Shown here: piece by piece, positions 1 to 7,877 of the stretch
Layout: each line of letters opens with the position of its first letter
Numbering within the stretch: position 1 is the first letter of the stretch
DNA from: Roseovarius confluentis
Lineage (GTDB): Bacteria; Pseudomonadota; Alphaproteobacteria; Rhodobacterales; Rhodobacteraceae
Direction: 5' to 3'
DNA: 64,000 nucleotides
Assembly (NCBI RefSeq): GCF_002917925.1
Contig: NZ_PPFE01000007.1
Coordinates: 1 to 64,000 of the forward strand
Position numbers and translations under genes: made by a program
Notes under the pieces: generated by a model
Told to the model about the DNA's origin: nothing
Databases searched by the model: none
The model's input: only the letters and a program-made list of their open reading frames with translations

Positions 1-203
1 TCCGCTCCGAGATCGGCCCCATCGCCAAGCCCGACCTGATCCAATGGGCCCCCGGCCTGCCGAAAACCCGCTCCGGCAAGATCATGCGCCGCATCCTGCG
101 CAAGATCGCCGAGGACGACTACGGCGCGCTCGGCGACACCTCCACACTCGCAGACCCCTCCGTCGTCGACGACCTCATCGACAACAGAATGAACAAGAGC
201 TGA
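1..203 (+). CDS. acs: Acetyl-CoA synthetase, C-terminal fragment
   Basis: Reading from base 3, the frame encodes the last 66 residues of an AMP-forming acetate-CoA ligase; the rest lies outside the window. The diagnostic C-terminal-domain motif [11 protein letters not shown] is present; its lysine is the catalytic and acetylation-regulated residue of Acs. The tail reads [21 protein letters not shown], which fits Acs rather than propionyl-CoA synthetase as far as I can judge. The enzyme makes acetyl-CoA from acetate, ATP and CoA in the cytoplasm. A dispersed palindromic repeat follows the stop codon at once and may serve as its 3' end. Confidence 0.9.
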   Translation, partial: RSEIGPIAKPDLIQWAPGLPKTRSGKIMRRILRKIAEDDYGALGDTSTLADPSVVDDLIDNRMNKS

Positions 204-206
204 CCT

Positions 207-230
207 CGTAGGGTGGGCATCCTGCCCACC
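207..230. repeat. GTAGGGTGGG-type intergenic palindrome, copy 1
   Basis: CGTAG followed by GGTGGGCA-TCC-TGCCCACC, an 8-bp perfect inverted repeat directly after the acs stop. Related copies lie near 21312, 44930 and 49966. It can form a hairpin in RNA but has no T-run, so it is a repeat unit first and a terminator only possibly. Confidence 0.75.
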
Positions 231-386
231 TCACCACGCCACGGGGCCGGTGCCGCAGGTGCCGGCCCTTTTTCCTGCCCTGCCGTCTTTGCCTCCGTCA
301 GAGGACGCCCTCTCGAAATGCGCAACTGGAAAATCGCCGCAGCGGAACTATTTCTCTTTCTCGAAATATCCACCGGAGGATCCCTC

Positions 387-857
387 ATCGCACATCCCAT
401 CCGCGCCCTCATCTCTGCCGCCGTCCTTGCCGCGACACCCGCGCTGGCCGAACAGCCGGTGTCGGGCCAGCTTGGCGAAGGCAAGCCCAACGACATCCAC
501 CTGGAGATGACCCGCGATGCCGACGGCGGCGTCGCGATTTCGCAATCCGAATTCCGGCTGGCCCATGGCGGCTACTACCGGCTCAACGTGGTCTGCCCGC
601 AGGCGGTCACGCCCGAGACCGGCTTTCATTTCGAGTCCCCGCAGCTGATGGAAAACGCACATATCCGCGTTCTGTCGGTCCTCGAAAGCGAAATGGAGTT
701 CTACGCCCAGGGTCTCAGCTTCCGCGCGATCCAGTGCGACGGCAAGGGCGGTGCCCGGTTCAGCTTTCACCCCATGCGCAAGGGCGAATACCCGTTTCTG
801 GTCAAGGATCATTCCGCCCCGCCAAAAGAGGCCCGTGGCGTTTTCATCGTAGAGTGA
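387..857 (+). CDS. Small periplasmic protein of unknown function
   Basis: The open frame runs from 213 (ATG) through an in-frame ATG at 318, but the natural protein seems to begin at codon 387: a classic signal peptide, AHPIRALISAAVLAATPALA followed by EQ, starts there and is preceded at 374-380 by CGGAGGA, an excellent ribosome binding site. The codon at 387 is ATC, which would be a very rare start; the ATG at 318 would put 23 extra residues in front of the signal peptide. The mature part (about 135 residues) has two cysteines and no family I recognise. It resembles small copper- or cytochrome-associated periplasmic proteins only loosely, so no function is assigned. Confidence 0.6.
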   Translation: MAHPIRALISAAVLAATPALAEQPVSGQLGEGKPNDIHLEMTRDADGGVAISQSEFRLAHGGYYRLNVVCPQAVTPETGFHFESPQLMENAHIRVLSVLESEMEFYAQGLSFRAIQCDGKGGARFSFHPMRKGEYPFLVKDHSAPPKEARGVFIVE

Positions 858-906
858 CGTGACGCAACAGGGTCGCACGCGCCTCCCACCCCGCGCATTG
901 CCGCCG

Positions 907-1785
907 CTATGCCGCCTTGCGCGTCGCCAGCACCACGCCGACACCGGCCAGCGCCATGCCGCCCCAGGCCAGGGGAGGCATCACCTCGCCCAGCATGACC
1001 CACGCGATCACCGCGGCCAGCGGCGGCACCAGGAAGAAAAGCGCCGATACCTTGGCGACGTCACCCACCCGGATCATCGCCAGGAGCAGCCCCACCGCCA
1101 GCAGCGAATTGCCCACCACCAGGTAGAACAGCACGCCGACGAACGGCCAGCTCCAGTTGATCGACAGATCCTCCTGCAGCGCCAGCAACGGCAGGATCCC
1201 CAATAGCCCGGCGGCATAACCGACAAGGTTCGAGGTCACCGGGTGGTGTCGCAGCCCGTACCGCTTTTCCCAAAGCGACGCGGTGACGATGCCCCCAAGT
1301 CCGATCATCGCAAAGACGAACCCCATGAGGCTGGGCGGCTCCACCGCCGAGCGTGCTCCGATCACCATGCCAGCCCCGACAAGCCCCAGGATCAAGCCGG
1401 ACCACTGCTTCAACCCCGCGCGCTCGCCTGTCCAGCGCGGCGCGATCAGCGCCACCAGGATCGGCTGCAGCGTCATCAAAAGCGCCAACGTCCCCACCGC
1501 GACACCCGCTTCCAGCGCGCAGTACGACATACCGAAATAAACCGATTGGATCAGTAGGCCGACAATGGCCAGATGTCCCCATTCCGCGCGGCTTTGCGGC
1601 AAAGGCGGACGCAGCACGGCCCAAAGTACCGCCATCGCCACCACCACCAACCCAAAACGCAGCGCCAGGATCGTCATCGGCGCGGCATAGACCAGCCCGA
1701 CCTTCGCCACGCCATAGCCTCCCGACCACAGCAAGAGAAAGATGAACGGTGCAAGCCGTAGCCAGACGGGGCGGTCTGATGACAT
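907..1785 (-). CDS. EamA/DMT-family membrane transporter
   Basis: A 292-residue protein with about ten hydrophobic segments arranged as two EamA repeats, the usual size for drug/metabolite transporters (RhaT/YdcZ-like exporters of amino acids or metabolites). The start was set at the ATG beginning MSSDRPVW because the first membrane helix follows about 12 residues later, while the 67 residues upstream in the open frame are low-complexity and not membrane-like. The substrate cannot be read from sequence. It is transcribed alone, away from the glycine-zipper lipoprotein gene. Confidence 0.85.
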   Translation of the reverse strand: MSSDRPVWLRLAPFIFLLLWSGGYGVAKVGLVYAAPMTILALRFGLVVVAMAVLWAVLRPPLPQSRAEWGHLAIVGLLIQSVYFGMSYCALEAGVAVGTLALLMTLQPILVALIAPRWTGERAGLKQWSGLILGLVGAGMVIGARSAVEPPSLMGFVFAMIGLGGIVTASLWEKRYGLRHHPVTSNLVGYAAGLLGILPLLALQEDLSINWSWPFVGVLFYLVVGNSLLAVGLLLAMIRVGDVAKVSALFFLVPPLAAVIAWVMLGEVMPPLAWGGMALAGVGVVLATRKAA

Positions 1786-2080
1786 GAAAGGGCGCAGGTC
1801 CTTCGGCTGATCCGTCGCTGTTATGGGCCGACGGCGCCCCGAGCAACAGCCCTTTTTGCCCGCAAGTCTGTGTGCGGGTTCCGGTCCGCCCTCTGCGCCA
1901 TGGCTGCCGAGAGCTTCAGACCAAAAGGTATCCTGATTACACCACCCTGATGTAGGGAAGCGTATTTCCGCCGACAGCCCTGCCACTTACGCAGATTTAC
2001 GCGGATGAAAAATCATGTGACCTGACGTGGAACTCTTGGGCTCTAAAGTCGTTGGAGGTACAGCAAAAGGAAGAGGACTC
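1786..2080. other. Intergenic region between divergent genes
   Basis: About 295 bases separating the DMT transporter (minus) from the small lipoprotein (plus). It must hold both promoters. I see no convincing RNA gene or repeat in it. AAGAGG at 2071-2076 is the ribosome binding site of the lipoprotein. Confidence 0.5.
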
Positions 2081-2344
2081 ATGAAAAAACACATCACAGC
2101 ACTTGCTACCGCCGCCGCCCTGACCGTCACTGCATGTGACACACTGACCGAGGAGGAACAGGGCGCCCTGATCGGCGCAGGCGCAGGCGCCGTTGCCGCC
2201 CAGGCCTTTGACGCAAATCTCGGCTGGACCGTTGTGACCGCAGCTGGCGGCGCCGCTGCAGGCGCGCTTATCGCGCGGAACCAGCGCACCGACCAATGCG
2301 CCTATGCGGACGGCCGTGGCGGTTATGTGACGCGCCCCTGCTAA
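2081..2344 (+). CDS. Glycine-zipper lipoprotein
   Basis: An 87-residue protein. Residues 1-17 are a lipoprotein signal (MKKHITALATAAALTVTA before Cys19, lipobox V-T-A-C). The middle is a Gly/Ala-rich membrane-spanning zipper (GALIGAGAGAVAAQAF and GGAAAGALIA), as in the 17-kDa antigen/OsmB-like family that sits in or on the outer membrane. The C-terminal tail has two cysteines (QCAYADGRGGYVTRPC). The start at 2081 is favoured over 2027 by the AAGAGG ribosome binding site and the lysine-rich n-region. Function unknown, possibly envelope integrity. Confidence 0.8.
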   Translation: MKKHITALATAAALTVTACDTLTEEEQGALIGAGAGAVAAQAFDANLGWTVVTAAGGAAAGALIARNQRTDQCAYADGRGGYVTRPC

Positions 2345-2370
2345 GCATCGGAAAATTTTTCGAATTTTCG

Positions 2371-2404
2371 AGCCCCAGAGTCTTCGCACGAAGACTCTGG
2401 GGCT
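2371..2404. terminator. Bidirectional rho-independent terminator
   Basis: A near-perfect 16-bp stem (AGCCCCAGAGTCTTCG paired with CGAAGACTCTGGGGCT) with a tiny loop, followed by TTGCGTTT on plus and flanked by an A/T-rich run on the other side. It sits between the convergent lipoprotein and queF genes and can end both. Confidence 0.85.
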
Positions 2405-2411
2405 TTGCGTT

Positions 2412-2876
2412 TCAGCCCCGCCCGCGATACGGTGGCACGCCCTGATCCGGCACCCAGACACCGGCCGGTATCTCACCGGTCTGCCAAAAGACGTCGATCG
2501 GGATACCCCCACGCGGATACCAGTATCCCCCGATCCGCAGCCATTGCGGTTCCAGATAATCCACCAGACGTCGCGCGATCGAAATGGTGCAGTCCTCGTG
2601 AAAAGCCCCGTGATTACGGAAACTTGTGAGGAAAAGCTTAAGCGACTTGCTTTCCACCAGCCACTTGCCCGGAACATAGTCGATCACCAGATGCGCGAAA
2701 TCCGGCTGGCCGGTCATCGGGCATAGCGATGTGAATTCCGGTGCGGTGAACCGCACGTTATAGGCCACATCCGTCTGCGGGTTCTCGACCCGCTCCAGTT
2801 CGGCCTCTTCGGGGCTTTGCGGCACTTTCGTTTCGCCGCCCAGCTGCTTGAGATCCTTGTAGATATTGTCCGCCAT
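2412..2876 (-). CDS. queF: NADPH-dependent 7-cyano-7-deazaguanine reductase QueF
   Basis: A 154-residue cytoplasmic enzyme reducing preQ0 to preQ1, the last step before insertion into tRNA. Visible signatures: Cys52 in SLCP (forms the covalent thioimide), Asp59, the NADPH-binding ESKSLK motif at 75-80, and HE at 93-94. The length fits the single-domain (type I) QueF. The start at MADNIYKDL is supported by ACGGAGGAC just upstream; a longer frame adds only 12 poorly supported residues. It is the last gene of queC-queD-queE-queF. Confidence 0.95.
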   Translation of the reverse strand: MADNIYKDLKQLGGETKVPQSPEEAELERVENPQTDVAYNVRFTAPEFTSLCPMTGQPDFAHLVIDYVPGKWLVESKSLKLFLTSFRNHGAFHEDCTISIARRLVDYLEPQWLRIGGYWYPRGGIPIDVFWQTGEIPAGVWVPDQGVPPYRGRG

Positions 2877-2887
2877 TCCGTCCTCCG

Positions 2888-3616
2888 TCAGACCCCGCGC
2901 ATGTTGCCCCACAGGGTCACGTGCAATTGCGGCAGCACCCGCGCGTCATACCACTTTTCTTCGGTCACCCTGTCCACCAGCCAGCGCATCCGCGCTTCCA
3001 GCCCGTCGCGGTCGACTTGGGCCGTGTCGTCATCGGGCGGCGGCGGCGTATGGTTGCCCGGCTGCAGGTAGACGGGCAGTTGCGGAAACATCGCCGCGGC
3101 CTCGCGCGCATAGGCAAAATCCGCCTCGTCGAACACTACGAGCTTCAGGATGGTCTGCGTGCCCTGGCCCGCCTCGACGCATTCCGCCACCAGCCCCCAG
3201 TCGGTCGGCATCCCGCTCGACGGCGGCTTGGGCGACAGCACCAGCATGTCCAGCGCCTCGAACCAACCGCGCACGACCGACCCTTGGGTTTCCATGGCGA
3301 AATAACAGCCCTGTTCCTGGCCAAGCCGGATCAGGTCCGCCATCGGCTGAATCGCCGGGTTGCCCCCCGAGAGCGTGATCAGGATCGGCTTGCCCCCTGC
3401 CAGGCGCGCCACTTCTTCCATGATCGCCTCGGGCGTCATTGCCTTCCACGTATCGCGATAGTCATTGTCCACCGCGTGCATGCTGTCGCACCACGAACAG
3501 CGGAAATCGCAGCCACCCGTGCGCACGAACACCGTCGGCTGGCCGATCAAAGCCCCCTCGCCCTGGATCGTCGGCCCGAAAATCTCGGAGACACGGATGA
3601 GGTGCTTCTCGCTCAC
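2888..3616 (-). CDS. queE: 7-carboxy-7-deazaguanine synthase QueE
   Basis: A 242-residue radical-SAM enzyme converting 6-carboxytetrahydropterin to 7-carboxy-7-deazaguanine. The cluster-binding motif is C36-x3-C40-x2-C43 ([11 protein letters not shown]), the short QueE spacing. [10 protein letters not shown] near residue 12 and the SAM-binding LSGGNP around 105-110 are also family hallmarks. I chose a GTG start at 3616: it overlaps the queD stop as GTGA, the sign of translational coupling, and gives the expected N-terminus; the open frame extends 25 residues further upstream inside queD. Confidence 0.95.
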   Translation of the reverse strand: MSEKHLIRVSEIFGPTIQGEGALIGQPTVFVRTGGCDFRCSWCDSMHAVDNDYRDTWKAMTPEAIMEEVARLAGGKPILITLSGGNPAIQPMADLIRLGQEQGCYFAMETQGSVVRGWFEALDMLVLSPKPPSSGMPTDWGLVAECVEAGQGTQTILKLVVFDEADFAYAREAAAMFPQLPVYLQPGNHTPPPPDDDTAQVDRDGLEARMRWLVDRVTEEKWYDARVLPQLHVTLWGNMRGV

Positions 3617-3969
3617 GGCCGATACTCCGCCCATGTCTTCGGCGTCTCGCTGACCTTTGCCGCCGCCACCTCGGGCCACCGCGCATGGCACCAGTCATGG
3701 AAATGCTTCGCCAACCGCTCGGCGGTCACACAATCATCTCCCAGCACATCATTCAGGTGCCGATGATCCAGCGTCTCATCAACGTACCGCTTGAACTCCG
3801 CCAGATCGAGGTAATCCCGCACGAACCCATGCCCGTTCAACTCGGCGGCGCGAAGCTCGATAACGACCACATAGTTATGCCCGTGCAGCCGCGCGCATTG
3901 ATGGTCCTCGGGCAACCCGTGCAACTGGTGACTGGCCGAGAAATGAAACTCCTTGGTGATCGTATACAT
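3613..3969 (-). CDS. queD: 6-carboxy-5,6,7,8-tetrahydropterin synthase QueD
   Basis: A 118-residue homologue of pyruvoyltetrahydropterin synthase that turns dihydroneopterin triphosphate into 6-carboxytetrahydropterin. Zinc ligands His14, His29 and His31 (SASH, LHGHNY) and the catalytic Cys25 in C-x3-HGH are all present. The ATG at 3969 overlaps the queC stop as TGATG; a GTG one codon upstream would add a single residue. It overlaps queE by four bases at its end, so the operon is tightly coupled. Confidence 0.95.
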   Translation of the reverse strand: MYTITKEFHFSASHQLHGLPEDHQCARLHGHNYVVVIELRAAELNGHGFVRDYLDLAEFKRYVDETLDHRHLNDVLGDDCVTAERLAKHFHDWCHARWPEVAAAKVSETPKTWAEYRP

Positions 3970-4661
3970 CACGCCACCCCCGTCGCCGCTTTCCAGAACG
4001 TCTCATCCGCGTAGGCGGTCGGGTCCGGGACACCCGCCAAGTGAAACGCCTCGCGCCGCTCCACGCAGGTGCCGCAGCGCCCGCAATGCACGTCGCCGCC
4101 CTTGTAGCACGACCATGTCTCGGCAAAGGGCGTGTTCCAGCGCGCGCCCTCGGCAACGATATCCGCCTTCGACCCCGTCAGGAACGGCGTGTACAGCTGC
4201 ACCTCGGCCACGCCCTCCAGCGCCTGATCCTGCATCGCCTGGAACGCCTCGACGAACCCGGGCCGGCAGTCAGGGTAGATGAAATGATCTCCGCCATGCA
4301 CGGCGGCCGCCACCGCCTCGGCCTTCTCGGCGGCGGCCATGCCAAAGGCGATGGCCAGCATGATCGCGTTGCGGTTCGGCACGATGGTGATCTTCATCGT
4401 CTCTTCCGCGTAATGCCCGTCCGGCACGTCCACGTCATCGGTCAGGGCCGAGCCACCCAGCGCCGCGCCCACGCCCGAGATGTCCACCACCTTGTGCGGC
4501 ACGCCCAGCCGCTTGGCACAGGCCGCGGCATATGCCACTTCCTTCACATGCCGCTGGCCATAGTCGAAAGACAACAGCCCCCGCAGCGTCCCCTCGCCCG
4601 CCACCTTGTGGGCAAGCGACACGGAATCAAGCCCGCCAGAGCAGATCACGATCGTATCCAT
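3969..4661 (-). CDS. queC: 7-cyano-7-deazaguanine synthase QueC
   Basis: A 230-residue ATP-dependent PP-loop enzyme making preQ0 from 7-carboxy-7-deazaguanine and ammonia. The PP-loop SGGLDS is at residues 8-13, and the zinc site is formed by Cys185, Cys193, Cys196 and Cys199 (C-x7-C-x2-C-x2-C). It is the first gene of the que operon. A PreQ1-I riboswitch lies immediately upstream, and its 3' end contains the AAGGA ribosome binding site of queC, so translation should be shut down by preQ1. Confidence 0.96.
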   Translation of the reverse strand: MDTIVICSGGLDSVSLAHKVAGEGTLRGLLSFDYGQRHVKEVAYAAACAKRLGVPHKVVDISGVGAALGGSALTDDVDVPDGHYAEETMKITIVPNRNAIMLAIAFGMAAAEKAEAVAAAVHGGDHFIYPDCRPGFVEAFQAMQDQALEGVAEVQLYTPFLTGSKADIVAEGARWNTPFAETWSCYKGGDVHCGRCGTCVERREAFHLAGVPDPTAYADETFWKAATGVA

Positions 4662-4669
4662 TGATTTGG

Positions 4670-4705
4670 TCCTTGTTTTTTAACGCGGGTAGGCTGCGAC
4701 CGCAG
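4670..4705 (-). promoter_or_regulatory. PreQ1-I riboswitch controlling the que operon
   Basis: Read on the minus strand, 36 bases before queC match the tiny PreQ1-I aptamer: P1 5' arm TGCGG (4704-4700), loop TCGCAGCCTAC, P1 3' arm CCGCG (4688-4684), then the A-rich tail TTAAAAAACAAGGA. CCT in the loop can pair with AGG of the tail to make the H-type pseudoknot. The tail ends in the queC ribosome binding site, so ligand binding should hide it (translational control). It fits entirely between the MATE gene stop and queC. The layout closely resembles the known queC-operon aptamers of Bacillus and Thermoanaerobacter as I remember them. Confidence 0.9.
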
Positions 4706-4710
4706 GGCGT

Positions 4711-6099
4711 TCACCTAGCGGTTTCGCGGCTCTCTTGCAAGACCCGCGCCGCCACGTTCCGGCCCGACCACCACCAGAAGCGCCACAGCAGGAACACCCC
4801 CGCCAGCGCCAGCCCCACGGCCAGCCCCAGCCAGATGCCCACACCGCCCCAATCCAGCCAGAACCCCATCGCGTAACTTACCGGCACGCCCACGATCCAA
4901 TAGCTGACGACGGCGATCAGCATCGGCACCCGCGTGTCCTGCACGCCGCGCAACAGGCCCAAGGCCATCACCTGCGCCGCGTCCACCAGCTGAAACAGGG
5001 CCGCCGCCGCCAACAGGCCCACGCCCACGGCGACCACTGCGTCGCGCTCCGGCTCATCAGGGTTCAGGAACGCCGCGATCATCGGCTCCGGCAGCGTCAG
5101 GAACAGCACCACCGTCACCGCCGCAAAGACGCCCGACAGCGCCAAGACCACCTTCGCCCCGTCCCGCAGTCCCGGCCCGTCACCGCGCCCGAACGCGTTG
5201 CCCGCCCGGATCGTCGCCGCGTTGCTCAGCCCCAGATGCACCATGAACGTGACCGAACTGACCTGCAGCGCGATCCCGTGCGCGGCCAGTGCGATCGTCC
5301 CCAGCCAGCCCATCATCACCGTCGAGGCGGCGAACAGGCTCACCTCCGCAAGGCTGGTCATCCCGATGGGCCAGCCCAGCCGGAACACCTGCCCGAACGC
5401 CTCCCAATCCGGCCGCCAGACGCGGCGGAACAATGCGTGCTCGGGCGTCACCTTGGCCGCATAAACCGCCAGCGCCACGAAGCTCGCGCTCGTCACCACC
5501 AGCGACGCCACGGCGGCCCCGCGCACCCCCATCTCCGGCGCGCCCCAGTTTCCGAAGATCAGTGCGTAGTTCACCACCACGTTCAGCCCAACCGCCGCCA
5601 CAGTGACCCAAAGAACCACTTGCGTGCGTTCCAGGGCCGCCAGGTGCGACTTCAGCACCATAACCAGCAGCGCCGGGAACAACGCGAAGCCCACGATCCG
5701 CGCATACTCCCCGGCCAGCGCCGACGTATCCGCCTCCTGCCCCGCCCACACGAACAGCGGCCCCGACCAGATCATCACCGGCAACGCACAGGCGGCAAAC
5801 AGCACCGAGGCCCAGCCGCCCATCCGCGTCACCCGCCGCACTTGCGTTTCATCCCCCGCGCCCTGCGCTGCCGCCACCAGCGGCATCACGGCCCAGGCAA
5901 AGCCCGACCCGAAAATGAACAGAACGAAAAAGAGCGTGCCCCCCAGCACCTCCGCCGCCAGCGCCTCGACCGAGTACCAGCCGAGCATCAGCGCGTCCGT
6001 CAGCGTGATCGCCAATTGCGCAAGGTGGCTGCCCACGAGCGGCAGCCCCAGATTCAGCGCCGCCCGGGCGTGTGCACGATATGTCGTCACATCGGTCAT
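4711..6099 (-). CDS. MATE-family multidrug/Na+ efflux transporter
   Basis: A 462-residue protein with about twelve hydrophobic helices in two MatE halves, each opening with the family's typical LGLPLVGSHLAQLAITLTDALMLG and LGWPIGMTSLAEVSLF patterns. It expels cationic compounds in exchange for Na+ or H+ across the inner membrane. The start was placed at MTDVTTYRAHARAALNLG, which gives the normal short cytoplasmic N-terminus; 23 extra residues are open upstream. It ends six bases before the PreQ1 riboswitch, so the que operon may also receive read-through from it. Confidence 0.9.
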   Translation of the reverse strand: MTDVTTYRAHARAALNLGLPLVGSHLAQLAITLTDALMLGWYSVEALAAEVLGGTLFFVLFIFGSGFAWAVMPLVAAAQGAGDETQVRRVTRMGGWASVLFAACALPVMIWSGPLFVWAGQEADTSALAGEYARIVGFALFPALLVMVLKSHLAALERTQVVLWVTVAAVGLNVVVNYALIFGNWGAPEMGVRGAAVASLVVTSASFVALAVYAAKVTPEHALFRRVWRPDWEAFGQVFRLGWPIGMTSLAEVSLFAASTVMMGWLGTIALAAHGIALQVSSVTFMVHLGLSNAATIRAGNAFGRGDGPGLRDGAKVVLALSGVFAAVTVVLFLTLPEPMIAAFLNPDEPERDAVVAVGVGLLAAAALFQLVDAAQVMALGLLRGVQDTRVPMLIAVVSYWIVGVPVSYAMGFWLDWGGVGIWLGLAVGLALAGVFLLWRFWWWSGRNVAARVLQESRETAR

Positions 6100-6174
6100 A
6101 CCCCAGCCCATAGAGGCTTTCCCGCGTCCGCAAAACCCCTTTCGACTGGCCCGCACAACCTCGTACACAGCCTC

Positions 6175-6198
6175 GCTTTTTCTTGCCAGAAATACTCA
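6175..6198. repeat. Dispersed TTTTTCTTGCC-AAATACTCA motif, copy 1
   Basis: A 24-base element, GCTTTTTCTTGCC then AGAAATACTCA, differing at one base from the copy at 9368-9391. Degenerate relatives are at 17841 and 54673. It lies in the short gap between the NicO gene end and the MATE gene start. Function unknown. Confidence 0.6.
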
Positions 6199-6212
6199 TG
6201 GCGCAGCGGCGC

Positions 6213-7127
6213 CTACAGCACCGCCGCCACCAGTTGCAGCGACACCACGGCGATCAGCGCCCCGGCGGCCATCTCGATCACCGGCAGCGCCCTTGCGCCC
6301 GCTCCTCCCGTGGCCAGCCGCGCCAACACGCCTGTCCGCAAGCTGACGGCAGCCACGGCCACAACCATGGTCACGCTCGCCGTGCCCAGCCCCATGATGA
6401 AGGCGCCGGCAATGCCCGCCAGGTCGATCCCGAAGCGCCATGTCAGGATCAGCAGGAACAGCGCCCCGGTACAGGGCCGGATCGCCACCGCGCCCACCAA
6501 CGCAGCCGCCTCCCGCCAGCCATGCACATTGGCCGCTTCCTCCACGCTCGGCCCGTGTCGATGCCCGCAGGTCGAACAGACGCCGTCACCGTGATCGTGG
6601 GAATGGTCGTGGTGATGCCCGTGGCCGTGGCCCCTCGCCCGCCACAGCTTCATCGCCCCGCGCAGCACCAGCCACACGCCCACCAGCGCAATCGCGCCAT
6701 AGCTCACCGCCGCCAGTGTCCGATCGGCCAGCCCCGTCACGGCCTCGCGCCCCAGCCCCAGCGCGTAAAGTCCCGCATAGACCAGCAGCACCGCCGCCGC
6801 CGCCTGCGCCAGGCTCGACGCCAGCGCCAGGCCCACCAGCCGCTTGACCGGCACCGCGCGACCCACGCCGTACCCGCCGATCAACAGCTTCCCATGCCCC
6901 GGCCCCGCCGCGTGAAAAAACCCGTAGGCAAAGCAGATCCCCCACAGGCCCATCAACGCCCCGGCCTCCCCGGCCCGCAACTTCTGCAAATAGCCCGCCA
7001 TCGCCTGCTGCACCTCGCGCTGACCCTCCAGCGCCCAGGCCTGCACGGCACCTGCCCCGCCAAAGCCCCACAGCCAGACCGCCAGCGCCACCACGACAAG
7101 ACCAAGCGCCGTCACGATCCCGCGCAT
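6213..7127 (-). CDS. NicO-type nickel/cobalt transporter
   Basis: A 304-residue membrane protein of the NicO/RcnA family. There are about six hydrophobic helices, a family motif [11 protein letters not shown] around residues 70-80, and a cytoplasmic His-rich loop ([16 protein letters not shown], about 166-181) followed by CSTCGHRHG, which is expected to bind metal ions. A second conserved motif, [14 protein letters not shown], follows in the C-terminal half. Family members move Ni2+ or Co2+ across the inner membrane, some inward, some outward. The start overlaps the end of the DUF1007 gene by 16 bases, so the two form one unit. Confidence 0.88.
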   Translation of the reverse strand: MRGIVTALGLVVVALAVWLWGFGGAGAVQAWALEGQREVQQAMAGYLQKLRAGEAGALMGLWGICFAYGFFHAAGPGHGKLLIGGYGVGRAVPVKRLVGLALASSLAQAAAAVLLVYAGLYALGLGREAVTGLADRTLAAVSYGAIALVGVWLVLRGAMKLWRARGHGHGHHHDHSHDHGDGVCSTCGHRHGPSVEEAANVHGWREAAALVGAVAIRPCTGALFLLILTWRFGIDLAGIAGAFIMGLGTASVTMVVAVAAVSLRTGVLARLATGGAGARALPVIEMAAGALIAVVSLQLVAAVL

Positions 7128-7750
7128 GTCACCTCGGCGGTAAAGGCATAGTGGACACCCACCTTCGCCTCTTCAAAGAACAGCTCGTCGTTGCTGTTGC
7201 CCATTTCGGCCACCCGCGCATCGGCGGCATCCGTGTCCGGCGGCACGATCCGCGCCGTGCAGCCGTCTGGCAGGCCGTCTATGCCCACCAGGCTCAGCGC
7301 GGCATAGTAATAGGGATCATAAGGCTTCATCCGCAGCATCTCGCCCGCACCGATCTCCCGCGCCGCAACCGGCCTGCGATGCCGCGTCACCAGCGCCCCA
7401 TCCTGCATCCCCACCGACAGCGCCTCCGCCGGACCCAGCGCCACCGCTCCGTCCTCGTCATAGGCAAACAACGCGCCGTCAAAGCCCTCGGGCCAGTCCT
7501 GCAGGTCAAAGCCCAGCAACAGGGCCTTTTCCTCCTCCGTCAGGCTCAGATCCGCATCCGCATCCAGCCCCCGGTCACTCAACACCAGCATGGTGAATAG
7601 TGGATCATAGACCCACGTCACCTCGACCCCGTCAACGCGCCCCTCCGCATCGGTCTCCAGGGCAAGCGTCACATCCACAAAGACATGCGGATGCGCCTGC
7701 GCCATCGGCGCGGCAATCAGGCCACAGAGAAAGGTCAGGCAACGCCACAT
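7112..7750 (-). CDS. DUF1007-family periplasmic partner of NicO
   Basis: A 212-residue exported protein: [19 protein letters not shown] is a signal peptide, and the mature protein opens with HPHVFVDV, the histidine-bearing start typical of DUF1007. Genes of this family very often precede NicO-type transporters, as here with a 16-base overlap; a role in delivering metal to the transporter or binding it in the periplasm is an inference. The start at MWRCL was chosen because the 65 residues upstream are low-quality sequence crossing two palindromes. Confidence 0.82.
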   Translation of the reverse strand: MWRCLTFLCGLIAAPMAQAHPHVFVDVTLALETDAEGRVDGVEVTWVYDPLFTMLVLSDRGLDADADLSLTEEEKALLLGFDLQDWPEGFDGALFAYDEDGAVALGPAEALSVGMQDGALVTRHRRPVAAREIGAGEMLRMKPYDPYYYAALSLVGIDGLPDGCTARIVPPDTDAADARVAEMGNSNDELFFEEAKVGVHYAFTAEVTCAGS

Positions 7751-7814
7751 GCCGCAAGGTCTAGGCCCTCGCCGCCCCCACGGCAAGAGCCCCTGCACCG
7801 GCCATCGCGCGCCA

Positions 7815-7859
7815 CCGGAAAATGCGCATTTTCCGGCCCATTTCCTGCGCAGGAAATGG
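7815..7859. repeat. Two adjacent 22-bp perfect palindromes
   Basis: 7815-7836 is CCGGAAAATGC with its exact mirror, and 7838-7859 is CCATTTCCTGC with its exact mirror; one base separates them. Both share the central hexamer TGCGCA. They lie between ppk2 (ends 7878) and the DUF1007 gene start, in the transcription direction of both, so they could end ppk2 transcription, but no T-run follows on the minus strand. Confidence 0.85.
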
Positions 7860-7877
7860 CCGCGGCCGTCGCGCGCC

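Noticed and set aside
4735..6594. A 619-residue plus-strand frame opposite the MATE transporter
   Set aside because: Composition (H, R, Q, P-rich) and full antisense overlap with a clear membrane transporter mark it as a shadow.
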